Shown here in pieces: positions 17,336 to 23,790 of a stretch of DNA of 37,757 nt; within the stretch, counting starts at the first letter, position 1, and the number at the start of each line of letters is the position of its first letter. The notes beneath the pieces were generated by a model. The model did not search any database and was not told where the DNA came from. It was given only the letters and a program-made list of their open reading frames with translations. Origin of the DNA: Bacillus massiliigorillae (GTDB lineage: Bacteria > Bacillota > Bacilli > Bacillales > DSM-1321); contig NZ_HG428741.1 in the NCBI RefSeq assembly GCF_000380245.2, forward strand, positions 1,421,029-1,458,785. Reading direction: 5' to 3'. The translations under genes and the position numbers were made by a program.

Positions 17336-17495
17336 TTAATTGGGTATAGGGGGTAGAGGACATGGTCTTTTCAAACCAGTAGCAGAATCATCTTTAGTAC
17401 TAAAAAATGCGTCTAAAGAACTAGTTGGAAAGTACCGTAATATTTTCAGGTTTCTTAGGTTTTACAATTTCATCTTGATTTACTTCTTCAGACAA
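17336..17495 (-). pseudogene. Possible frameshifted small peptide gene
   Basis: On the reverse strand TTG 17495 follows AGGTGATT and encodes 24 residues beginning MSEEVNQDEIVKPKKPENIT before a TAG at 17421-17423. In the next frame the text continues without a stop as PTSSLDAFFSTKDDSATG and ends in a Pro-rich KRPCPLPPIPN tail at 17336. Joined by one base change this would be a peptide of about 52 residues with an acidic front and a Cys/Pro-rich tail. It could be a degraded spore or secreted peptide. The opposite strand also has an open frame, so this is weakly supported. Confidence 0.3.
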
Positions 17496-17620
17496 TATAA
17501 TCACCTATAGTTATGTAATGCCTTTTAATATATCGAACTTTGCAGACTCTTTGAATCAAGTTCGCTGATTTGTTGTGAAAGATGTAAAAACTAAAAATAT
17601 AGGTATATAGTTATATTTTA

Positions 17621-17664
17621 TTGGTAAAATCAACTAAACCCTATTACAATAGTATTAATACTAT
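17621..17664 (+). promoter_or_regulatory. Promoter and 16-bp perfect palindrome before the first 49-residue gene
   Basis: TTGGTA (17621-17626) and TACAAT (17645-17650) are 18 bases apart. The last two bases of the -10 begin a perfect palindrome, ATAGTATTAATACTAT (17649-17664), that covers the likely transcription start, a classic operator position. Confidence 0.5.
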
Positions 17665-17682
17665 AAAGGGGGTTTGGTAAAT

Positions 17683-17832
17683 ATGAATATGTCTTTATGG
17701 CTAAAAGAATATAATGGTTTGAGTTTAAGTGTGATAAGAAAAAATAAGATAACTAATGAAGAGTGGAATATGATATGTAAAGAATATGAAAAATTTTGCA
17801 AAAAGAGAAAAATTAAGCCTGAATATCGCTGA
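17683..17832 (+). CDS. 49-residue protein, first of a tandem paralogous pair
   Basis: ATG 17683 follows AAAGGGGG. The product matches the next gene without gaps: 22 of 49 positions identical by eye. Shared features are W6, KE at 8-9, G12, NEEW at 25-28, IC at 31-32, YE at 34-35, C39 and IKP at 43-45. It is highly charged and probably a small helical cytosolic protein. No signal peptide. The NEEW..IC..YE..C core suggests a helix-turn-helix or an interaction module, but no family is recognised. A second in-frame ATG at 17689 is possible. Confidence 0.65.
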   Translation: MNMSLWLKEYNGLSLSVIRKNKITNEEWNMICKEYEKFCKKRKIKPEYR

Positions 17833-17883
17833 ACATTAAAAGCAATATAGAAAATTTAGTGATTAAATACTATATGATTAACT

Positions 17884-17916
17884 CTCTATTTTAGTATAAT
17901 ATTATGCGTAATAGAG
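17884..17916 (+). promoter_or_regulatory. Inverted repeat before the second 49-residue gene
   Basis: CTCTATT (17884-17890) and AATAGAG (17910-17916) flank a TATAAT at 17895-17900. The right arm runs into the ribosome site AGAGGGGG, so the structure could affect transcription or translation. Confidence 0.4.
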
Positions 17917-17926
17917 GGGGCAGTAT

Positions 17927-18076
17927 ATGATTTTTTCAGAATGGATAAAAGAAACTAAAGGGATGAATTTATTATCATTAAGGAGAAAAATGATTAGTAA
18001 TGAGGAGTGGGATCAAATTTGCCAACAATATGAAAATTATTGTTCACTACATAGTATAAAACCAAACTATAACTAA
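17927..18076 (+). CDS. 49-residue protein, second of a tandem paralogous pair
   Basis: ATG 17927 follows AGAGGGGGCAG. The length is identical to the upstream paralogue and the conserved positions are the same (W6, KE, G12, NEEW, IC, YE, C39, IKP). The two genes are 94 bases apart and each has its own -10-like box and inverted repeat, so they may be separately controlled. A terminator follows at 18087-18106. Function unknown; the pair probably arose by duplication. Confidence 0.65.
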   Translation: MIFSEWIKETKGMNLLSLRRKMISNEEWDQICQQYENYCSLHSIKPNYN

Positions 18077-18086
18077 ATACATATAG

Positions 18087-18106
18087 CAGGCTGATTTTTC
18101 AGCCTG
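18087..18106 (+). terminator. Terminator after the 49-residue gene pair
   Basis: CAGGCTGA (18087-18094) pairs with TCAGCCTG (18099-18106) around a TTTT loop. Confidence 0.65.
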
Positions 18107-18195
18107 TCTAACTTACTAATATTCAGAATATTCAGTTTGTTGAACCTCGATTTTAAAAAGAGTGGTTATTATAAAATTTCTCTTTTAATCAGAAA

Positions 18196-18211
18196 AACCC
18201 TCTAGTGAGGG
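18196..18211 (-). terminator. Terminator of the CotD-like gene
   Basis: CCCTC (18198-18202) pairs with GAGGG (18207-18211). On the reverse strand it is followed by TTTTT. It lies 16 bases past the leftward stop. Confidence 0.55.
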
Positions 18212-18226
18212 AATTTAGAATCTTTT

Positions 18227-18415
18227 TCATCTATAGTAAAAGTAAGGGCATGGATGAAAATGAGGTATTACATGGACTATTGTGTTTTTCTTTACAATGT
18301 GTTGTGTTGGACTAATCTGAGGAGGTAGTATTTGTGTTTGACATTCATTAATGTTTTGTGGTGTATATTGTGGCTGAAATTGATTCTGTTGAAACATATG
18401 ATCACATCCAATCAA
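18227..18415 (-). CDS. Short CotD-like spore coat protein
   Basis: The 62-residue product has a Gln/Asn/Pro-rich front and a tail resembling CotD-family coat proteins: PTQHIVKKNTIVHVIPHFHP, followed by CPYFYYR. CotD proteins have the same pattern of PTQH, then a V-PHIHP element, and then His and Cys/Tyr-rich ends. It is shorter than usual (family members are about 75-110 residues) and has only three cysteines. The ATG at 18415 has a poor ribosome site; the downstream in-frame ATG at 18397 (MFQQNQF) is also possible. Likely deposited in the inner coat during sporulation. Confidence 0.6.
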   Translation of the reverse strand: MIGCDHMFQQNQFQPQYTPQNINECQTQILPPQISPTQHIVKKNTIVHVIPHFHPCPYFYYR

Positions 18416-18543
18416 TTAAGATAATACATCGTATGCTTGAAACAGTGGGCGTGTAAGGTTGTATACCCATATATAAGTAATAAAATGTGCCTTTTGTTTG
18501 GTGGATAAAAAACTGATTATCCAAAGTAAAGGTGATGATTAGG

Positions 18544-18633
18544 TTGAATCCAGTAAAAATAAAAATTTATCAGTGTGGTGAGATTGGAGAATTGTTTGCA
18601 AGCATTGAAAAACATAATAAATGTAATTGCTGA
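18544..18633 (+). CDS. Possible 29-residue Cys-containing peptide or broken gene start
   Basis: TTG 18544 follows AGGTGATGATTAGG. The reading MNPVKIKIYQCGEIGELFAS ends with HNKCNC and TGA at 18631. The same frame then continues sensibly (KKLIAETYEGHRLLWSRMG) to 18696, so the TGA may be a mutated Trp codon. The next ORF at 18656 overlaps in another frame. Confidence 0.3.
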   Translation: MNPVKIKIYQCGEIGELFASIEKHNKCNC

Positions 18634-18655
18634 AAGAAACTTATAGCTGAGACTT

Positions 18656-18838
18656 ATGAAGGTCATAGATTGTTATGGTCAAGAATGGGGAGAAATTGAG
18701 CATCCGTATTTAGGCAATGTAATGAGACATTGTCTAAAAGGCACTCCATGTTATGATACATGCACAGCACCTATATGGGGGAAAACTTTAAAAAATATTG
18801 TCAAAAACAAAAACCACTACATTCAAGTAGTGGTTTAA
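18656..18838 (+). CDS. Possible 60-residue Cys-rich protein, may be a fragment
   Basis: The ORF contains five cysteines, four of them in C26-C32-C36 and an early C6 arrangement, which could bind metal. However the ribosome site is poor and its last nine codons are formed by the terminator at 18811-18836. It may be a genuine small gene or one frame of a damaged gene that began at 18544. Low confidence. Confidence 0.3.
   Translation: MKVIDCYGQEWGEIEHPYLGNVMRHCLKGTPCYDTCTAPIWGKTLKNIVKNKNHYIQVVV
18811..18836 (+). terminator. Terminator with ACCACTAC stem
   Basis: AAACCACTAC (18811-18820) pairs with GTAGTGGTTT (18827-18836). The stem is nearly the same as that at 22368-22394 inside the element. 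Confidence 0.75.
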
Positions 18839-18911
18839 TTAAAATGGAGTCTAAGGTTATGAAAATTAGTATAAATTAAGTGGGATTTTTATCATAATTC
18901 GTATAACAAAC

Positions 18912-18943
18912 GTGTCACAGAATCATATCTAAATTTGTGACAC
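18912..18943. repeat. Inverted repeat near the left DUF3900 fragment
   Basis: GTGTCACA (18912-18919) and TGTGACAC (18936-18943) form a hairpin-capable pair with a 16-base loop. Its role is unknown; it could terminate the leftward gene fragment. Confidence 0.4.
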
Positions 18944-18978
18944 TCCCTATAATTGAGAGTCACTTTCATTCCCAACTT

Positions 18979-19389
18979 TCACTCCACAGGATTCCGACCC
19001 TTAATCCGCTCAATCACCACATCCAACTCATCAGGACGTAAAAACTCAATCGGACTAGCCGTCTTCTCAAATGTAATTGTATCAGACTCAATAATTGTCA
19101 CATACTTACCATTCAATTTCGCTACATGAACAGTCTCACCAAAATCCGATAGCATTCCATTCACACCTATATGGTCGAGCTTCATGCGTAACTCTAAATC
19201 TGGAGTGATTTCTACCATAGATGCTGTTGCTTCGACAATTTGGTGTGTTTCTAGTTGCTCTTTCAATTCACGCTTCTCACTAACACTCCAAACTTCCATT
19301 TCTTGCTCGAACTGCTTGAACTCTTCACTTTCATCCTCTAATGATTCAAGAATTGTTTCCGTTACCATTTCCATTACTTGATTCTTCAT
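18979..19389 (-). pseudogene. Detached 3' part of a DUF3900 gene
   Basis: This 136-codon reading is nearly identical to the last third of the intact DUF3900 protein at 22568-23626. One internal residue differs (Leu versus Ile in the SEKRELKEQ segment) and the ends differ (RNPVE versus RNL). It starts at an internal Met and has no ribosome site, because the DNA beyond 19389 is unrelated phage-type sequence. Most base differences are silent, so the copy was under protein selection until recently. I infer that it is the original chromosomal 3' end displaced by an insertion. Confidence 0.85.
18991..19389. repeat. Left copy of a 399-bp direct repeat
   Basis: It aligns without gaps to 22574-22972 with about 25 mismatches by eye (about 94% identity). 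The last 26 bases (19364-19389) are identical in both copies, after which homology stops sharply. Confidence 0.9.
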
Positions 19390-19922
19390 TAGAGGAGGCT
19401 ATCTTTACATTTACAGATGATTTTGACCTTTCCTATACAGGCATAATACATTTGTCTACATTCCAGACCCAGAATTCTACCGATTTAACTTTTGAATTGT
19501 ACAATGATGATGAATTATTGAATACTCAAAAGTTTAAAGTGTCTAGTGAATCCTTAAATCTAAACGTGGAGGACACTATTGCGGCTTACAATCATTTGTA
19601 CCAGATTACTCACTTACATGAAAATGAAGATGGTACTGTAACAGCAACCTTAGATCAAAATCTTAGACTAACAGTAGATGATAATAAACAGTTAGAGAAA
19701 ATGACCTTTCATTATAAGCCTCAAATGATGGTCAATAGTGAAGGATTTAAGGACTTAAAATTGGTTAATATCTATCATGATAATATCTTTGCTGAAGAGG
19801 AATGGGAGCTTAATGCTAATGGAAATTATTGTACAACTAGAATTCAATTAGACAGAAGCAGCGTTCATGAAGATGTAAGTATTCATGGCATTAAACAAAT
19901 ATTCCAATATAGCCATTTATAG
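19390..19922 (+). pseudogene. Phage structural gene lacking its 5' end
   Basis: The coding frame runs into the junction at 19390 with no start of its own; the ATG used further left lies in the antisense of the DUF3900 fragment. The 177 or so phage-derived residues are beta-rich and acidic (FTFTDDFDLSYTGIIHLSTF and later DGTVTATLDQNLRLTVDD), typical of tail or baseplate proteins. Its stop is 11 bases before the next tail gene, as in a phage morphogenesis operon. Exact role unknown. Confidence 0.6.
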
Positions 19923-19933
19923 AGGTGAGACTA

Positions 19934-20652
19934 ATGGATATATCACTCTTTAATGGATTTGAACAAGTAGGGCTTATTGAAAACAGTAAGTCCTATTTTT
20001 ATGAGCAAAAATATAATGAAGTCGGTAATTTTGAGTTTTCTATTCTAACATCTGATAAACATGCAGATCGGATTAAACAAAAACAAACTGTTCAATTTGG
20101 TGAGGATGCTATTAAGACAGGGATAATTACTGACATTTCTATTAGAAAGACAACTTACGGTGAGCGAGAAAAAGTCATAAAAGGTAAATCACTTGGCAAC
20201 AAGCTTAGTAATTTTACTATTTTACCATCTAAGGAATATGCAGAATTTCAGGGATATGTAGATGAAGTAATTAAACAAGCTGTAAGAAAGAATTGTATTG
20301 ATTGTTTGGATAAAAATAGAAAGTTTTCTTACTTGCAAATTGCTAATCCTAAAATGTTAAGTGACATAATTCGACACAAAACTAGATATAAGAATCTTTT
20401 ATTAGAAATTGAAAATCTAACTAAAATTTATGAGTTAGGTTGGTTTATTGATTTCGATATCACTAATCAGAAGTGGATATTCGATATCTATAAAGGTGTA
20501 AATCGTTCAGTAAACCAAAATAAAGTTACTCCTATGATGATAAAGAGGGTAGTTTTTCAGTAACAGCTTATACCGATGACGAATGTGTTGATATGGGACA
20601 TAAAAAAGTAGGAAAATTTGGTGGAGAAGTTTTAGATTACTATCAAAATTGA
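19934..20652 (+). pseudogene. Damaged phage tail protein, ReqiPepy6 Gp37-like
   Basis: GAGGTGAG precedes ATG 19934 (the frame is open from GTG 19925). The first about 200 residues (MDISLFNGFEQVGLIENSKS, then YNEVGNFEFSI and GIITDISIRKT) resemble the Gp37-like tail proteins that open siphovirus baseplate modules. The frame ends at 20563. Another frame then carries a tail-like ending, EGSFSVTAYTDDECVDMGHK to TGA at 20650-20652. The family usually has a middle part between these, so a deletion plus a frame change is likely. Host-recognition or tail-tip role in the parent phage. Confidence 0.65.
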
Positions 20653-20695
20653 GTAGATAAAAGTTACGTTTTATTGGGTGCAAAGTTTGTTTTAA

Positions 20696-20724
20696 TCAAA
20701 AAAGAGTGAAAGTTAATCACTCTT
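20696..20724 (-). terminator. Terminator of the DUF1643 gene
   Basis: AAGAGTGA (20702-20709) pairs with TCACTCTT (20717-20724). The reverse strand continues with a run of T. Confidence 0.75.
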
Positions 20725-20729
20725 GAGGT

Positions 20730-21410
20730 TTATTGTGGATGAGTTAGTGGTATTCTATATTGATTTTCTATTTGGGTTATTCTTCCTTTAGATATTTTAA
20801 ACCTTTGAGCAGTGTTAATCACATTAGGGATACCACCTGGGCATAAATGATAAGAATACTTATCGTTTTTAACAAAACTATTGTATCTATCGGATTTAGC
20901 TAAAAAGGCAGCACCATGATTAGATTCTACATAGCTATGAATAGTATCAATTAGAAATTCGTATTCATCCACATCAACAATATTGTCAGGTATTCCACCT
21001 GTACATAAGAAAACATAATCAGATTCAATAATTTGATTGTGAATAAGGTTTAAATTTTCTAATATCTTTTTGTAATAATAAGCTGATGAGAGGTTTTTTA
21101 CAGAATTTAACACCTTATACAATTTAGTAGAACCAGAAAGAAAGAATGGATAAACATTTACGATGCTAAATGTTCCAATTTTATAGTCACTTAAATCATT
21201 AAAGGTTACATGAGCACATTTATTGACAGTACTATCAGACACATCATGATTAGCTACACTAGGATTCATTAAAATAAAAAGTATTTTTTTGGTATACTTA
21301 TTATTTAGCTGTGCAGTAAGTATAGTTCTGCTTTTAACTTTGGAATTCTTTATTCTTTTAGTGTCACAATTTATTATTGATTTTACATAACTAGGATAAG
21401 TTTCAGTCAA
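20730..21410 (-). CDS. DUF1643 family protein, element cargo
   Basis: The start is TTG 21410 after GAAAGGA. The 226-residue product has the DUF1643 core: ILFILMNPSVANHDVSDSTVNKC (here within residues 40-70), then IVNVYPFFLS, and later VFLCTGGIP and YHLCPGGIPN. The pattern 'L-NPS-A---D-T---C' followed by a 'VVN-(Y/F)' strand is typical. The molecular function of the family is unknown to me, but it is often carried by phages and mobile elements. It has its own terminator and is read against the phage genes, as cargo (moron) genes often are. The gene appears intact. Confidence 0.75.
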   Translation of the reverse strand: MTETYPSYVKSIINCDTKRIKNSKVKSRTILTAQLNNKYTKKILFILMNPSVANHDVSDSTVNKCAHVTFNDLSDYKIGTFSIVNVYPFFLSGSTKLYKVLNSVKNLSSAYYYKKILENLNLIHNQIIESDYVFLCTGGIPDNIVDVDEYEFLIDTIHSYVESNHGAAFLAKSDRYNSFVKNDKYSYHLCPGGIPNVINTAQRFKISKGRITQIENQYRIPLTHPQ

Positions 21411-21854
21411 ATAATCAATCCTTTCTTTTAATTAGTATAACATACTATTTAGCTATCTCAGAATAACTGATGAAATATGGCTCTTTATTAGAAGTGAGTA
21501 TAAATAAAACAAATAATGAGAAGTAAAAATATTGATTGAGGAAAACATAATGAAATCTGCCTTTTGTTTGATAAAACTGCTCCATTGTCAATTAAGGAAA
21601 GATGGGGAACGATTCAAATTGCTGAATTAGGTTATGTTTTGATTCAGAATTCTCCTTTGATATTGAATGTATTAAAGAGGTAGGGAGTGCGGTTTAGTTT
21701 TTCTTTTTAAAGGGAATATCATTTGTAAATAATCGATTTATCTTTAATATATGTAAGATGTAGGAAGCTTTTATTAAGTATAGTGGAGTTTATTGAACGG
21801 TAATTGAATGAATATTAAAATAAGATACCTAGTAAAGTTGTCGAGGTGAAAAAG
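21411..21854. other. Intergenic region inside the element
   Basis: It should hold divergent promoters for the DUF1643 gene and the gene at 21855. A short reading at 21550-21628 (MKSAFCLIKLL) has no ribosome site. A related CTTTTGTTTG motif occurs near 18490. No gene called. Confidence 0.4.
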
Positions 21855-22355
21855 ATGGATAAGGCTAAAATCATAGATTTTGCAAAAGAAAAAGGAGTTA
21901 AAGATCCTAACAATCCTACAGAAAAAGAATTAAAGAAGTTGGTTAAGCAACTGCTAAAAAGTAGTGATGAAAATGAAAAACATCTTATAACACAATATTT
22001 TTCTTCCGGTGTAAAAGTAACGGATAGTGCATTTAAAACAATAGTTGCGCTTATTGAACAGAATTCAAGTAAGAATTATATGGAATCCATTAAATCTGTT
22101 ATAGATCGTTTAAAAGAAGATATGTCAAACGCAAAAACCGAAAAAGAAAAAGAATATCATTTTGGTAAAATAACGGAATTATTACGATTACAGAAAGAGG
22201 AAACTGATGAACAAAGGAAATGGATAACGAAAATGGGATTGGGTGTAATGGGTACGGCTGTATGTGTCTTAGCTTTTGGTGTAAGTATAAAAAATAAAGA
22301 CGTTGGAGAGAAAATGCTTAAATCGGGGCTAGATATGGTTAAGGGATCTAAATAA
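21855..22355 (+). CDS. Small charged protein with C-terminal membrane segment
   Basis: GAGGTGA sits seven bases before ATG 21855, which I prefer over the upstream GTG 21846. The 166-residue product is Lys/Glu-rich and helical, begins with a short helix-turn-helix-like lead (DKAKIIDFAKEKGVKDPNNPTEKELKKLVKQL), continues as a coiled coil, and has one membrane segment near residues 130-150 (MGLGVMGTAVCVLAFGVSI). It ends in a Lys-rich tail. No family recognised; its place in the element suggests cargo or a phage membrane protein. Followed by a terminator at 22368-22400. Confidence 0.7.
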   Translation: MDKAKIIDFAKEKGVKDPNNPTEKELKKLVKQLLKSSDENEKHLITQYFSSGVKVTDSAFKTIVALIEQNSSKNYMESIKSVIDRLKEDMSNAKTEKEKEYHFGKITELLRLQKEETDEQRKWITKMGLGVMGTAVCVLAFGVSIKNKDVGEKMLKSGLDMVKGSK

Positions 22356-22367
22356 AGTGTAAAACAA

Positions 22368-22400
22368 AACCACTACGTTTAAATTGTAGTGGTTAATTTT
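22368..22400 (+). terminator. Terminator with ACCACTAC stem, right side of the element
   Basis: AACCACTAC (22368-22376) pairs with GTAGTGGTT (22386-22394), followed by a T-rich tail. Confidence 0.75.
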
Positions 22401-22433
22401 ATTAACAAGTATCCCTATTATAATTAATAAGTG

Positions 22434-22513
22434 CGTGGTCATAAACGTGGTCATAAAATGAGTTTAAAACCTTTGATTTCAATACTTTCGTGGTCATAAA
22501 ATTGGTCATAATT
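22434..22513. repeat. Cluster of CGTGGTCATAAA direct repeats
   Basis: Exact copies lie at 22434-22445, 22446-22457 (tandem) and 22489-22500. A fourth, TTGGTCATAATT, is at 22502-22513. Spacing is 12, 43 and 13 bases. The cluster sits in the element, 55 bases from the end of the DUF3900 gene. Arm-type recombinase sites or a repressor array are possible. Confidence 0.7.
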
Positions 22514-22567
22514 TGATGCGAAATAGGTTAATATTGAGTGTTTTATTTGTTTGGAAATGAAAGGGGA

Positions 22568-23626
22568 TTACAAATTCCTACCCTTAATCCGCTCAATCAC
22601 AACATCTAATTCATCTGGACGTAAAAACTCAATCGGACTAGCCGTCTTCTCAAACGTAATCGTATCAGACTCAATAATTGTCACATATTTACCATTCAAC
22701 TTTGCCACATGAACAGTCTCGCCAAAATCCGATAGCATTCCATTCACACCTATATGGTCTAGCTTCATTCGTAGCTCTAAATCAGGTGTAATCTCTACCA
22801 TAGATGCTGTTGCTTCGACAATTTGGTGTGTTTCTAGTTGCTCTTTAATTTCACGCTTTTCACTGACACTCCAAACTTCCATTTCTTGCTCGAACTGCTT
22901 GAACTCTTCACTTTCATCCTCTAATGATTCTAGAATTGTTTCCGTAACCATTTCCATTACTTGATTCTTCATGATTTCCGGCATCGGTTCATTGTAATCA
23001 ACGTACTTAAGAAAATCTTCGAAGTAGCGGGCATGTGAAGCCTGATGGATTTTTAGCTCGCCTTCTTCGATTATGCCTTCTTCTGGCATATGTGGGTACA
23101 TGATGCTTTTCATGTTTTTGGTGGTGATTGCCATTTCGACTGTTTTGATCATTGTTTTTTCGTCAGAAATGGAGGCTACTTTTGGTTCAAAATCGCATTT
23201 TAGAATAAATAGGAAAGGCTCATCGAAATATTTGTTTAGTTTAGCGGAAGCAATGATGAAGACGCCGCCGCGAACACTGCTTGTATCTGCATATAGTTGA
23301 ACGAATTTTTCTGCGTGTTCATGGAAGTCTTCTTTTGTTTCGGCAAAGGCCGTTTTATTAAATAATACGAAGTTTGGGTTTGATGCAAGTTCAAAGCCAT
23401 CTTCGACAACGAAATATCCTAGTTTTGTTGGTACGTTCTCTGCTTTGGGATGTTTTTCTACTTTTCGTTTTGAAATCTTCTTTAATTCTCCATCGAGAAA
23501 TTCGCTGAGAGAACTTTGTTCATACTCTTGTTTATCTAATGTTTGATAGTGTTTAATCATTTTATTACTGTCGTCACCATCCATTTGGATGACATAAAAT
23601 GAAAGATATAATACTCCAAAATCCAT
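22568..23626 (-). CDS. DUF3900 family protein, 3' end supplied by the element
   Basis: AGGTGA lies eight bases before ATG 23626. The 352-residue protein begins MDFGVLYLSFYVIQMDG, as DUF3900 proteins do, and is acidic, soluble and without signal or membrane segments. The family is common in Bacillus; its biochemical role is not known to me. Residues 219-351 are encoded by the 399-bp repeat (22574-22972). The chromosomal part is 22973-23626. The reconstructed protein differs from the displaced version by one internal residue and by the last few residues, so it is probably functional. Confidence 0.85.
   Translation of the reverse strand: MDFGVLYLSFYVIQMDGDDSNKMIKHYQTLDKQEYEQSSLSEFLDGELKKISKRKVEKHPKAENVPTKLGYFVVEDGFELASNPNFVLFNKTAFAETKEDFHEHAEKFVQLYADTSSVRGGVFIIASAKLNKYFDEPFLFILKCDFEPKVASISDEKTMIKTVEMAITTKNMKSIMYPHMPEEGIIEEGELKIHQASHARYFEDFLKYVDYNEPMPEIMKNQVMEMVTETILESLEDESEEFKQFEQEMEVWSVSEKREIKEQLETHQIVEATASMVEITPDLELRMKLDHIGVNGMLSDFGETVHVAKLNGKYVTIIESDTITFEKTASPIEFLRPDELDVVIERIKGRNL
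22574..22972. repeat. Right copy of the 399-bp direct repeat
   Basis: It is in the same orientation as 18991-19389 and forms the 3' part of the intact DUF3900 gene. Confidence 0.9.
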
Positions 23627-23790
23627 TGATTTTCACCTAAATTCTATAATTTCCTCTTTTGAAGTATAGTAATAAAATAAACTATTCGTCAACGCTTCGA
23701 GAAAGAAAGCATTAATCTGTCATTTATCACATAGTATGATAAGCTATATTAGTGAGAAAGTGATTACATAATGAAAAGGACGCAGATTGA

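Larger units (their letters stand above)
17158..17682. other. 525-bp region with a possible broken small gene and a promoter
   Basis: The left half has no clear gene. A leftward short coding sequence with one frame change lies at 17336-17495, and the promoter/operator of the small gene at 17683 lies at 17621-17664. Confidence 0.4.
19390..22972. mobile_element. Remnant prophage or integrative element in the DUF3900 gene
   Basis: The element is bounded by the direct repeat. From the left it holds a headless phage structural gene, a damaged tail-type gene, a leftward DUF1643 gene, a rightward small gene, a cluster of CGTGGTCATAAA repeats, and the element-supplied 3' part of the DUF3900 gene. 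No integrase, replication or lysis gene is left, so it should not move by itself. The 26 identical bases at the homology edge (19364-19389 and 22947-22972) are the best place for the crossover. The boundaries are inferred from the repeat, not from a known attachment site. Confidence 0.65.

Noticed and set aside
22434..22513. CRISPR array
   Set aside because: Repeats are 12 bp with uneven, very short spacing and no spacers of regular length.
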